Origin: Domibacillus epiphyticus
GTDB taxonomy: Bacteria; Bacillota; Bacilli; Bacillales; Domibacillaceae
Direction of reading: 5' to 3'
Assembly (NCBI RefSeq): GCF_001975785.1
Contig: NZ_MSFI01000026.1
Location: forward strand, 52,927 to 116,926
Length of the DNA: 64,000 nt
Part shown: positions 34,292-42,183 of the stretch, in pieces
Layout of the letters: each line of letters begins with the position of its first letter
How positions within the stretch are numbered: position 1 is the first letter of the stretch
Made by a program: the position numbers and the translations under genes
Notes under the pieces: generated by a model
Told to the model about the DNA's origin: nothing
Databases searched by the model: none
Seen by the model: only the letters and a program-made list of their open reading frames with translations

Positions 34292-34307
34292 TGTTTCATG
34301 TGGAACA
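34292..34307 (+). promoter_or_regulatory. parS-like sequence
   Basis: TGTTTCATGTGGAACA matches the Spo0J/ParB site TGTTNCACGTGAAACA at 14 of 16 positions (the N counted as a match), with changes at the eighth and twelfth positions. It lies just before the K+ channel remnant. It may be a degenerate parS or chance. Confidence 0.35.
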
Positions 34308-34339
34308 TTTGGAGGTTACGGTCAGATTTTTTCCGAAAA

Positions 34340-34696
34340 TTATTTTTTATAAGACCAACTGGACATTATTTTTCGCTACATATCAGCGCTTTTGCTCATG
34401 TAGAAGAATGTTACGCCGAATGATACAGCTGGGCGTCTCGCAGCACGCTCGACTCTTTTTAACAGATCGAGTGAAATTATTCGCCAGCTAACCTGTAATG
34501 GGCATGATTTATATCATATTCCAAAGCATCCGGACTGGACAACATATCGTGATGCAAAATGCATTTGCTGAAAAAGGCATTCTCCTTGTCGCCAATCATC
34601 GAGATTTATTCCTTTATGTCCAAACTCGATGAACCGATCCCGGAAAATGCCCGATTATTTATTATTTGCGATGATGAAGCACACAGCCATCTTTAA
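34340..34696 (+). pseudogene. Remnant of a second RCK potassium channel
   Basis: Translation in shifting frames recovers pieces matching the C-terminal half of the channel at 3726-4787: HISAFAHVEEC (intact HIHLFKHVKVD), AARSTLFNRSSEIIRQL, HDLYHIPKHPDWTTYRDA (intact YEIPKLAEWITYRDA), KGILLVANHRDL, and KLDEPIPENARLFIICD (intact KLDEPIPDNAQLFVICD). At least three frameshifts and stop codons lie between them. The pore and the N-terminal RCK part are missing. The sequence differs enough from the intact gene to be a separate, old paralogue. Confidence 0.85.
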
Positions 34697-34777
34697 GCCA
34701 GATAAATCTATTATAAACGGAATAGAAATTTGGCCCTAAATTTTTTACTGCATTTATTACAGGCCGATTTTTAGCAA

Positions 34778-36229
34778 TCATCGAGCAGACTGTGGCAGCA
34801 TTTCTTCAATTTTACGCATTTTGTGTTCCCAGCACGCTGGACTTAAATCTACTGGGTACTCCTCTGGATTAACCGGCCGCTTATATTCGTCCCAGAAAAC
34901 AGACAAACTGCTTTCGACATGGCCGCGAATATCTTCCAATGACGGCCGTTCATAGACTGCTTTTCCATTCACATAAATATCTTCATGCAATTCACGTGCA
35001 GTAAAATTCGTCACGAATTTACTGATATACGTATGAACGGGATGAAACATTTTTAGTTTTTCTTCATTCTGTGGATTTTCACCTTCCAGCGCGATATAGT
35101 CGCCTTCTGCTTTGCCGTTTGCATTATTGATAATCCTATAGACATTTTTTTTGCCTGGGGTCGTCACTTTCTCCGGATTTCCAGATATTTTAATTGTATC
35201 GACCATTTCGCCATTCTCATTTTCAATTGAAACAAGTTTATAGACTGCTCCAAGGGCCGGATGATCGAATGCGGTAATCAGTTTCGTTCCGATTCCCCAG
35301 CTGTCTATTTTCGCTCCTTGCGCGTACAAACTCATAATCGTTTCCTCATCCAGGTCATTCGATGCGATAATTTCCGCATCTGGAAATCCCGCTTCGTCCA
35401 GCATGGTGCGCGCGTTTTTTGACAAGTACGCAAGGTCTCCGCTGTCCAGGCGGACGCCTTTAAAGTTAATTTTATCACCAAATTCTTTTGCAACACGGAT
35501 CGCATTTGGTACACCAGAACGCAGTGTATCATAGGTATCAACGAGAAATACACAATCCCGGTGGGTCTCGGCATATTTTGAAAACGCCACATATTCGTCT
35601 TGATATGCCTGCACCATTGCATGTGCATGCGTACCAGATATCGGAATGCCGAATAATTTTCCTGCACGGACGTTACTCGTGCCCCCAAAACCGCTAATAT
35701 AAGCGGCACGTGTGCCCCAGATAGCCGCTTCTGTCTCGTGCGCCCGTCTTGTACCAAATTCCAGCGCTGTGCCCCCACCGATAACCTGCATCATGCGGGA
35801 TGCTTTCGTCGCAATTAGCGTTTGATAGTTAATGACATTTAACAGAAGGGTTTCGAGGAGCTGCGCCTGAGCAAGCGGTGCTTCAATTCGCATCATTGGC
35901 TCATTTCCAAAGACAATTTCCCCTTCACGCATCGAGCGAATCGTGCCGGTGAAATTCATCTGTTTTAAAAATTCAAGGTAATCTTCCTCATAGCCTTCTT
36001 CCCGCAAATAGTCAATATCGCTTTTTGTAAAGCCGAACTGCTCTACAAATGACATCACCCGTTCAAGTCCGGCAAACACACCGTAACCATTTCCGAACGG
36101 GAGCCGACGAAAATAAATATCAAATACGGAATTTCGGTCATGGATGCCGTCCCGCCAGTATGTTTCCACCATATTAATCTGGTATAAATCCGTATGGAGC
36201 ATAAAGCTGTCATCACTGTGTCTTCTCAT
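34778..36229 (-). CDS. pncB: Nicotinate phosphoribosyltransferase
   Basis: A 483-residue enzyme joining nicotinate and PRPP to give nicotinate mononucleotide in NAD salvage. Visible family blocks are the N-terminal MLHTDLYQINMVETYW, EFGTRRAHETEAAIWG near residue 165, GTSNVRAGKLFGIPISGTHAHAMV near residue 186 and GVRLDSGDL near residue 258. It starts two bases after the nicotinamidase stop, so the two enzymes, which act in succession, are made together. ATG 36229 follows GGGGGAG; the longer frame is disfavoured. Confidence 0.95.
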   Translation of the reverse strand: MRRHSDDSFMLHTDLYQINMVETYWRDGIHDRNSVFDIYFRRLPFGNGYGVFAGLERVMSFVEQFGFTKSDIDYLREEGYEEDYLEFLKQMNFTGTIRSMREGEIVFGNEPMMRIEAPLAQAQLLETLLLNVINYQTLIATKASRMMQVIGGGTALEFGTRRAHETEAAIWGTRAAYISGFGGTSNVRAGKLFGIPISGTHAHAMVQAYQDEYVAFSKYAETHRDCVFLVDTYDTLRSGVPNAIRVAKEFGDKINFKGVRLDSGDLAYLSKNARTMLDEAGFPDAEIIASNDLDEETIMSLYAQGAKIDSWGIGTKLITAFDHPALGAVYKLVSIENENGEMVDTIKISGNPEKVTTPGKKNVYRIINNANGKAEGDYIALEGENPQNEEKLKMFHPVHTYISKFVTNFTARELHEDIYVNGKAVYERPSLEDIRGHVESSLSVFWDEYKRPVNPEEYPVDLSPACWEHKMRKIEEMLPQSAR

Positions 36230-36231
36230 GT

Positions 36232-36783
36232 TTACTCCCCCTTTTCTGCACCCAGCGTGTTCGTAAAGTGGCCGAGCGCCCATTTATGACCGCCTTCATT
36301 AAATGAAGCAACCGCCTTCTCATAAATGACGATGTCATACCCTTTGTTATACGCATCAACCGCTGTATGAAGGATGCAAATATCCGTGCAGACGCCAACG
36401 AGATGTACTTCTGTAATGCCACGTGTGCGGAGTTTCATGTCTAAATCCGTTCCGGCAAACGCGGAGTAACGTGTTTTGTCCATATAATACACATTGTCCC
36501 GCTCTTTAGTTTGCTCATATACATCTTGAAGCTTGCCGTATAATTCACGTCCTCTTGTCCCGCGAATGTTGTGTGGAGGAAATAACTTCGTTTCTGGATG
36601 ATACGGATCGTTTTCATCATGAACATCAACCGCAAACACAACATAATCCCCATCATTAATAAATTGCTTGGTCAGCCGCACAATTTCATTTTCCAGCAAT
36701 TGTCCTGGTTCACCGCAAGTTAATTTTCCATCTGCTGCAACAAAATCATACGTATAGTCAATATTGAGAAGTGCTTTTTTCAT
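36232..36783 (-). CDS. pncA: Nicotinamidase
   Basis: A 183-residue isochorismatase-fold hydrolase that converts nicotinamide to nicotinate. The catalytic triad is Asp9, Lys103 and Cys132 (in GVCTDICILHTA), and the metal site probably involves Asp53, His55 and His71. It lies between the NUDIX gene and pncB in one operon devoted to NAD salvage. Confidence 0.93.
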   Translation of the reverse strand: MKKALLNIDYTYDFVAADGKLTCGEPGQLLENEIVRLTKQFINDGDYVVFAVDVHDENDPYHPETKLFPPHNIRGTRGRELYGKLQDVYEQTKERDNVYYMDKTRYSAFAGTDLDMKLRTRGITEVHLVGVCTDICILHTAVDAYNKGYDIVIYEKAVASFNEGGHKWALGHFTNTLGAEKGE

Positions 36784-36804
36784 GTCAAACCCATCCCTTC
36801 TTAT

Positions 36805-37569
36805 TTATCCGTAAATAGATTCAATTACATCAATCCCGTTAAATTTATAAAGACGTGACGGCCGGTACGAATGGCGTGTCGTTTTTTTCGGCTGTCCAGC
36901 TGCATCGAGTGCAAGTTCTATAAATGGCAGCTTTGGGGCTTTTGCAAAAAAAACTGGATCAGACGCAATTTTCGGATCATTCGTAACCGTTAACAACACC
37001 CGCTGTAATTCCGAAAGTGTAAATTCCTCCGGCAGAAAGTTTTTCGCTGTTGTTGTCCGGATCATCTCCGTACGGATTATGGCGAGTGCGTCTGTAATAA
37101 TGTCACGGTGATCAAACGCGAGATCAAGATTCATCACGTCATCCATACTGAATAATTTTACATCCGCAGCATCATCTGCTGCACGCCTGTTCACAAGAGA
37201 GGATTCCGGTACAATCGCATAAAACGCATTAGAGATAATCCAGCCACGTGGATCACGGCCGTTTTTGTCGTAAACGCCAAAATGACGAATATGAAGCCCG
37301 GCAACACCTGTTTCTTCGTTTAATTCACGCACAGCAGCATCAATCCCCGTTTCATCAGGATGAATAAATCCACCAGGGATTGCCCACTTCCCGCCTTCGA
37401 CATTCGGGTTGCCCTCACTGTCCGTCTCCTTACGCTGAATGAGCATCATATGGAGCGTCATTTCCGGTGGTGCTTTTTTTTCTTTTTTCTCGGATAGAAT
37501 CGTAAAGACCGTAATGTCTGCGGTATAGCCATCTGGTGTCACGTATTTTGAGGAATCATAAGCTTTCAT
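36805..37569 (-). CDS. NUDIX hydrolase, possibly NrtR-type NAD regulator
   Basis: A 254-residue protein with a complete Nudix box at residues 67-89 (Glu73, Arg81, Glu82, Glu85, Glu86). About 90 residues follow the Nudix domain (TLSELQRVLLTVTND and a basic SYRPSRLYKF end), the length and position of the winged helix in NrtR, an ADP-ribose-sensing repressor of NAD genes. The operon with pncA and pncB supports that. The intact Nudix box also allows ADP-ribose pyrophosphatase activity. Direct repeats CTAATTAT (37583 and 37605) lie upstream. Confidence 0.82.
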   Translation of the reverse strand: MKAYDSSKYVTPDGYTADITVFTILSEKKEKKAPPEMTLHMMLIQRKETDSEGNPNVEGGKWAIPGGFIHPDETGIDAAVRELNEETGVAGLHIRHFGVYDKNGRDPRGWIISNAFYAIVPESSLVNRRAADDAADVKLFSMDDVMNLDLAFDHRDIITDALAIIRTEMIRTTTAKNFLPEEFTLSELQRVLLTVTNDPKIASDPVFFAKAPKLPFIELALDAAGQPKKTTRHSYRPSRLYKFNGIDVIESIYG

Positions 37570-37582
37570 TAAATCCCACCAA

Positions 37583-37612
37583 CTAATTATTAATTTTATA
37601 ATTACTAATTAT
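37583..37612. promoter_or_regulatory. Direct-repeat candidate operator of the NAD salvage operon
   Basis: CTAATTAT occurs at 37583-37590 and 37605-37612, 22 bases apart (two helical turns), within an AT-rich stretch 14-43 bases before the NUDIX start. An NrtR-type autorepressor is a possible binder. Confidence 0.4.
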
Positions 37613-37641
37613 ATTAGATGCTCTTTTATTATTCAAGAAAA

Positions 37642-37665
37642 AAAACCGGCTTCACTTTGCCGGTA
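37642..37665 (-). terminator. Terminator after the 43-residue membrane peptide
   Basis: CCGGC and GCCGG arms around an eight-base loop, followed on the minus strand by TTTTTTT. Confidence 0.75.
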
Positions 37666-37674
37666 TATAGATTA

Positions 37675-37806
37675 TTATTTGTGTTCCCTGTCGAAAAATT
37701 CGTCAAACGGCTTTATTTCAGCTTTTTCCCCTCTTGCATTTAATGCTGCTCCCGCAAAAAGCACTTCCACCAGACAAAGCAATATCAATACAAGTATCCC
37801 AAACAT
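37675..37806 (-). CDS. Small membrane peptide, 43 residues
   Basis: An open frame from ATG 37806 with a clear AAGGGGTGG site nine bases ahead. The product has one hydrophobic helix (MFGILVLILLCLVEVLFAGA) and a charged tail ending in FDEFFDREHK. It has its own terminator. It resembles small single-span proteins seen in Bacillus but I cannot assign a family or function. It lies divergent from the LacI-type regulator. Confidence 0.6.
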   Translation of the reverse strand: MFGILVLILLCLVEVLFAGAALNARGEKAEIKPFDEFFDREHK

Positions 37807-37846
37807 TATTTGCCACCCCTTCTTTCATTTTCTAAAATGTAAAGTA

Positions 37847-37860
37847 TGAAACGCATTTCA
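37847..37860. promoter_or_regulatory. LacI-type operator before its regulator gene
   Basis: TGAAACGCATTTCA is a 14-base dyad with a CG centre and one mismatch, typical of LacI-family sites. It lies 32 bases before the regulator start, so autoregulation is likely. Confidence 0.5.
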
Positions 37861-37891
37861 GATCAAGTACTTATTTAAAAGAGGGATTAAA

Positions 37892-38842
37892 ATGGGGAAT
37901 ATTCACGATATCGCCCGGCTCGCCGGTGTTTCAGCTTCAACAGTCTCACGTGTTTTAAATAATCATCCATATGTAAGCACAGAAAAAAGACAGGCTGTTC
38001 TGGATGCCGCGGAACAGCTTCATTACGAGAAAAACATTAACGCTGTTCATTTGTCTCGCGGGAAAACGGAGACCATCGGGGTTATTCTCCCGTATGTAAA
38101 CCATCCGTATTTCGGTACAATTTTAAGCGGAATTGCAGCAGCAGCTGAAGAAAACGGCTTCAAACTTATGATTGTTCAAACAAAATATGATGTTAACCAA
38201 GAAATCGATGCCCTTAATATGATGAAACTAAAACAGGTTGACGGGCTGATCATCACATCACGTGAATGCCCAATTGAAATGGTGGAGGATTATAGTACGT
38301 ACGGAAGCATTGTTTTATGCGAAGCATGGACTGGCAGCCAAATGTCTTCTGTTTACATCAATCACTTTAAAGCCTTTAAAGAAGCTATTACCTTTTTAAA
38401 AGACAGGGGACATTCCAAGATTGGATATACAATTGTCCGTGTTGACGGAAAAAGCAGCATCGCCCGGAGGAATGCGTACGAAGAAGTGTTTCACTATGTT
38501 CGGGATGAATGGGTGTTTGACAATTCGCTTACGATTGAAGATGGTGTTCGTGTTGCCGGGGAATGGAAAGAACTCGAAAAACGGCCGACGGCGATGCTCA
38601 TAACAAATGATTTCGTCGCCGCTGGATTTATACTTGAATGCCGGCGGCTTGGATTCCAAATTCCAGGTGATGTTGCGGTTATCGGTTTTGATAACCATCC
38701 AATCGCTGCTCCTCTCGGTATTACGACAATTGATCTTCCACTACAGCGGCTTGGTGAAATCGCCTTTCAACAGGCGATTTCACCAACAGAGATTACTCAC
38801 CAAGAAGTACCATTCACAATCGTAAAACGGGAAAGTGTATGA
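37892..38842 (+). CDS. LacI family transcriptional regulator
   Basis: A 316-residue regulator. The N-terminal helix-turn-helix with hinge (IHDIARLAGVSASTVSRVLNN, then NAVHLSRGKTETIGVILPY) is complete, and the ligand domain follows with VIGFDNHPIAAPLGITTIDLP near residue 267. It is related to DegA/CcpA-type regulators. No sugar operon is adjacent, so the effector and targets are unknown. Confidence 0.9.
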   Translation: MGNIHDIARLAGVSASTVSRVLNNHPYVSTEKRQAVLDAAEQLHYEKNINAVHLSRGKTETIGVILPYVNHPYFGTILSGIAAAAEENGFKLMIVQTKYDVNQEIDALNMMKLKQVDGLIITSRECPIEMVEDYSTYGSIVLCEAWTGSQMSSVYINHFKAFKEAITFLKDRGHSKIGYTIVRVDGKSSIARRNAYEEVFHYVRDEWVFDNSLTIEDGVRVAGEWKELEKRPTAMLITNDFVAAGFILECRRLGFQIPGDVAVIGFDNHPIAAPLGITTIDLPLQRLGEIAFQQAISPTEITHQEVPFTIVKRESV

Positions 38843-38881
38843 ACAGGAGCAGCATTTAACGAGAAAGATTAATTCGAACGA

Positions 38882-38908
38882 AAAAATTGCCGGCATCGAG
38901 CCGGCAGT
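38882..38908 (-). terminator. Terminator of aldo/keto reductase 2
   Basis: TGCCGGC and GCCGGCA around a five-base loop; T-run on the minus strand. Confidence 0.8.
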
Positions 38909-38916
38909 TCACTTTA

Positions 38917-39741
38917 TTATTTTCTATTAAACTCAGCAGGTACTGGACCTGTGCGTTCACCGCTGTCCAGCGCTGTGATTTGATTCATTTCATCCTGTGT
39001 TAATTCAAAATCGAAAACATCGAAGTTTTCTTCAATGCGTGATGATGTTACTGATTTTGGAATAACAATGGAATCGTTTTGCAAATGCCAGCGAAGAATA
39101 ACTTGTGCAGGTGATTTCCCATGCTTCCCAGCAATTGCTTTTACTGTTTCGTTTTCCAGTACAACACCACCCTTCATAAGAGGGCTCCACGCTTCAATGT
39201 AAATGTCGTTCTTTTTGCAAAATGCTTTCAGTTCCTTTTGAACGAGATGTGGATGGCATTCAATCTGATTCAACACTGGTTTTACATCACATTCATCCAG
39301 CAGACGCCGCAAGTGCTCAATGTCAAAATTACATACACCGATTGCTTTTACGCGTCCGTCCGCATACAATTTTTCAAGCGCCTTGTATGTATCAACATAC
39401 GTATTTTCAGAGGGCATTGGCCAGTGAATTAAATACAAATCAATATAATCAAGACCCAGTTTCTCAATGCTTTCATCAAACGCTTTTAACGTTGCGTCAT
39501 ATCCTTGATCGGCATTCCATACTTTTGTCGTAATAAACAGCTCTTCACGCGGAATACCGCAATCTTTAATAGCTTTGCCAACACCGCGTTCGTTGCCGTA
39601 AATTGCAGCCGTATCAATGGATCGATAGCCCGTTTTGATCGCTTTTAATACAGCCGGTGCCGCTTCGTCATCATTTACCTGCCATACACCAAAACCAAGC
39701 TGTGGCATTTGAATTCCGTTATTCAATGTAACAAATTGCAT
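38917..39741 (-). CDS. Aldo/keto reductase, YvgN/YtbE-like
   Basis: A 274-residue AKR with the family signatures GYRSIDTAAIYGNERGVGKAI near residue 36 (catalytic Asp and Tyr), TTKVWNADQGYD near residue 75 and IPKSVTSSRIEENFDVFDFEL near residue 231. Such Bacillus enzymes reduce methylglyoxal and other reactive aldehydes with NADPH. It stands alone and is only distantly related to the other reductase at 19922. Confidence 0.9.
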   Translation of the reverse strand: MQFVTLNNGIQMPQLGFGVWQVNDDEAAPAVLKAIKTGYRSIDTAAIYGNERGVGKAIKDCGIPREELFITTKVWNADQGYDATLKAFDESIEKLGLDYIDLYLIHWPMPSENTYVDTYKALEKLYADGRVKAIGVCNFDIEHLRRLLDECDVKPVLNQIECHPHLVQKELKAFCKKNDIYIEAWSPLMKGGVVLENETVKAIAGKHGKSPAQVILRWHLQNDSIVIPKSVTSSRIEENFDVFDFELTQDEMNQITALDSGERTGPVPAEFNRK

Positions 39742-39817
39742 TTTCCCGCTTCCCTTCCATTTATTTCTTACTCAGAAAGTATAGCATAGCTCTCACGAAA
39801 ATTTCCTTTTTGTCGAC

Positions 39818-40129
39818 TTACAATCCGAGCCAGGCACCAAAAAAACCGGCGCCGCACGTAATAATCACATAAAATATCGCTTTTCCCACTTCCATCTTCC
39901 TCGCTTCAAGCATCCAAGTCGAAAACGTCGTAAACGCTCCAAGAAACCCGGTCCCGCAAAAAAGCATCCAGTCTCCTTCGACCCCGCTTTCTATAAGAAT
40001 GCCAAGCAAAAAGGCACCAATGATATTTACAAACAAAGTCCCAAACGGAAACGATGATGTATTGAAACGCTGTCCGATCCAAAAGCGCGCAATTGCTCCG
40101 AAAAAACCGCCTATTGCGACAAATATCAT
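39818..40129 (-). CDS. crcB: Fluoride ion channel CrcB, subunit 2
   Basis: A 103-residue protein with four membrane helices. The Fluc hallmark GFLGAFTTFSTWMLEA near residue 63 and the N-terminal GGFFGAIARFW are present. Fluc channels export fluoride as dimers in antiparallel orientation. The start overlaps the stop of the other crcB by four bases, so the two chains are produced together and probably form a heterodimer. Confidence 0.93.
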   Translation of the reverse strand: MIFVAIGGFFGAIARFWIGQRFNTSSFPFGTLFVNIIGAFLLGILIESGVEGDWMLFCGTGFLGAFTTFSTWMLEARKMEVGKAIFYVIITCGAGFFGAWLGL

Positions 40130-40494
40130 TTGCTGTTCCCCCTTCCCTCACCTAGCCGGACAAACAGCAGTCCTCCCGTAATGCTCAAAGAAAGATACAG
40201 CAAACCTACAGCTATTTTTCCTGACTCAAATAATGCAATCGTTTCGACGCTGAAGGCCGAAAAAGTCGTAAATGATCCAATGATGCCGGATGTGATGGCT
40301 TTTTGTACATTAGTTGGTACGAAGGAGCCCATTTTACAGCTAACGTAAGGCAGTAAAAAACAGCCGGCATAATTGGCGAACAGCGTTGCGGCCGGAAAAG
40401 ATCCATACCACCACATTTCTGTCATGACACTGATCCCATATCTCAACATAGCCCCGATGAAACCGCCAATTCCGACGAGTAAGTATACGTTCAC
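40126..40494 (-). CDS. crcB: Fluoride ion channel CrcB, subunit 1
   Basis: A 122-residue four-helix protein with IIGSFTTFSAFSVETI near residue 67 and GGFIGAMLRYG at the N-terminus. It is the first gene of the crcB pair. The start is taken as GTG 40494, where GAAGGAAGGA sits at good spacing and the protein begins NVYLLVGIGG like other CrcB chains; ATG codons up to 40521 lack a proper site. No fluoride riboswitch is visible upstream. Confidence 0.92.
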   Translation of the reverse strand: MNVYLLVGIGGFIGAMLRYGISVMTEMWWYGSFPAATLFANYAGCFLLPYVSCKMGSFVPTNVQKAITSGIIGSFTTFSAFSVETIALFESGKIAVGLLYLSLSITGGLLFVRLGEGRGNSK

Positions 40495-40600
40495 GAAGAA
40501 TCCTTCCTTCTCATTCATCATCTTCTTAATGATTGTTTTTCATAGCGATTTTGTCAAGAAGTGCTCATAATGAAATAGAAAAGGAGGAAGATAAAGATAT

Positions 40601-40984
40601 ATGGGGATTTCAAAACTCGAACATGTCGGCATACAAGTAAAGGATTTAGAAACAACTATTCATTTTTATACTAAGGTACTCGGCCTGGACCTGCTTGAAA
40701 AGCAAGGTCATCCCGATCCGAATTTAAAAATTGCGTTTCTCGGTTTTAAAAAGTCCGATGAAACATTGATTGAATTAATTGAAGGGTACGATCCAAATCT
40801 TCCGGCAGAAGGAAAAGTGCATCACATCGCGTTTACGGTCGATAACATTGAACAAGAGATTGAACGCGTTAAACAGCATAGCGTCACATTTGTTGATGAA
40901 GGGATCACGACTCTGCCAAATGGAGGGAAATACATCTTTTTTTATGGTCCGGATGGCGAATGGATCGAGTTGTTTCAAAAATAA
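40601..40984 (+). CDS. VOC superfamily protein (glyoxalase/epimerase-like)
   Basis: A 127-residue single VOC module pair. Likely metal ligands are His8 in LEHVGIQV, Glu in LIELIEGYDP near residue 60, His in VHHIAFTVDN near residue 75 and Glu in GEWIELFQ at the C-terminus. The pattern is like lactoylglutathione lyase and methylmalonyl-CoA epimerase; substrate not decided. RBS AAAGGAGGA. It shares a bidirectional terminator with ywaF. Confidence 0.83.
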   Translation: MGISKLEHVGIQVKDLETTIHFYTKVLGLDLLEKQGHPDPNLKIAFLGFKKSDETLIELIEGYDPNLPAEGKVHHIAFTVDNIEQEIERVKQHSVTFVDEGITTLPNGGKYIFFYGPDGEWIELFQK

Positions 40985-41010
40985 AAGAGCGAGGTCCTCT
41001 CGCTCTTTTT
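40983..41010. terminator. Bidirectional terminator between VOC gene and ywaF-like gene
   Basis: AAAAGAGCGAG pairs with CTCGCTCTTTT around a five-base loop, with T-runs on both strands. Confidence 0.9.
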
Positions 41011-41749
41011 ACGCCCTCCGCCGGAAATTCTTTTCCACCGGTTCTGCCGCTTCTCTTTTTCTTAACAGCAGCCAGATGACAATGCTTAAACTAAATGCAA
41101 GCAGTTCTAACGAAGCAATATACCATGGGTAAGGTCCAAGCAGATCAAGCAGGCTGGCGCTTTCAGGCTTACGGCTTAAGTACATATAATTTCCGCCCGT
41201 CAGCTTGTTCACGATCATCACAAACGGCATTAATACATTCAAAAATATCATTAATTTGACTATAGAATACATTGTCGGTCTAAACCCCTTTACCCATGTA
41301 AAATAAAGCGGGATGCTGAACACAAAAATATGCACGATAAAAAAATGAAAAAAGCGAAAATGAGGAAAATCATATTTTAATTCTGGTGTTATAAGGGCCT
41401 GCGATGCGCCGAGCAGTCCGGTGAACAGCAAAATCTCATAAACAATTTTCTTTTCGGTAAACAATAAAAACACACCTAAAAACAGGCTGATACTGCACAA
41501 TTCAAGAGGAATCGCGTGACTAGTGTACCAATTTCCGTTTACAATCATCCAGATGTGATACACCGCTTCAATCAATAACAAGAAAACTGCCGTACCGACC
41601 TCCACTTTTCTTAACCCGGTTAATTGCACACGTTCCTTATATTTATAAAGGAAACAGATGAGAAAAATGACAAATGCTAATACGCTAATGTGGCTTGCCG
41701 AAAACATGCTGAAATCATACCGTTCATAACTCTCTCCAAACCAGTTCAT
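41009..41749 (-). CDS. YwaF-like (TIGR02206) integral membrane protein
   Basis: A 246-residue protein with about seven membrane segments. The N-terminal FSASHISVLAFVIFLICFLYK and the central HAIPLELCSISLFLGVFLLF are typical of the YwaF family, whose function is unknown. It is transcribed alone. Confidence 0.85.
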   Translation of the reverse strand: MNWFGESYERYDFSMFSASHISVLAFVIFLICFLYKYKERVQLTGLRKVEVGTAVFLLLIEAVYHIWMIVNGNWYTSHAIPLELCSISLFLGVFLLFTEKKIVYEILLFTGLLGASQALITPELKYDFPHFRFFHFFIVHIFVFSIPLYFTWVKGFRPTMYSIVKLMIFLNVLMPFVMIVNKLTGGNYMYLSRKPESASLLDLLGPYPWYIASLELLAFSLSIVIWLLLRKREAAEPVEKNFRRRA

Positions 41750-42044
41750 CCCAAACTCCTTTCCATCCTTTATTTAACCGTGCAGCAGGACAGACAAAAG
41801 CAGTAATAAGACATAAAATATTTTTCCTCTTCATGATGATTCAAGATTAAATCCTCCCCTAGTTTATCATACAAAACATGAAAAAAATCCCTTTTTCGTC
41901 ATCGTTAGAACACGAAATCTCTTATGTATATTCCATAGGATTTTTACAATTTTTCATTTTATCAAAATACAGTTATAAACTCGCCTTCTATCTTATAAAC
42001 CGTACATACAGCATGATTCATAAAAAAACGTCTGCTTTTCTTTA

Positions 42045-42061
42045 TGTTACTTTTTATAACA
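42045..42061. promoter_or_regulatory. GlnR/TnrA box, upstream copy
   Basis: TGTTACTTTTTATAACA matches TGTNANATTTTNTNACA at 16 of 17 positions. It lies upstream of the amt promoter, a place suited to TnrA activation. Apart from these sites, the 41750-42177 gap holds no gene that I can support. Confidence 0.8.
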
Positions 42062-42088
42062 TAAATTTAAAAAATGTTCAGAAAACTA

Positions 42089-42117
42089 TTGACGTATCTT
42101 TATTTTCCACATAATAT
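42089..42117 (+). promoter_or_regulatory. SigA-type promoter of the ammonium transporter gene
   Basis: TTGACG (42089-42094) and TAATAT (42112-42117) are separated by 17 bases, lying between the two GlnR/TnrA boxes. Confidence 0.65.
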
Positions 42118-42124
42118 AAACACA

Positions 42125-42141
42125 TGTTATATTATATAACA
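42125..42141. promoter_or_regulatory. GlnR/TnrA box, downstream copy
   Basis: TGTTATATTATATAACA matches the consensus at 16 of 17 positions and is itself palindromic. It overlaps the expected transcription start, a position suited to repression by GlnR. The two boxes are 80 bases apart. Confidence 0.8.
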
Positions 42142-42183
42142 TAATAAAGTTACTAAAAATAACGTTCGAGAGGGGTTTTGGAA

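Noticed and set aside
40495..40600. Fluoride riboswitch before the crcB pair
   Set aside because: The expected GGTGATGG-type aptamer sequence is absent on the minus strand in the short upstream gap.
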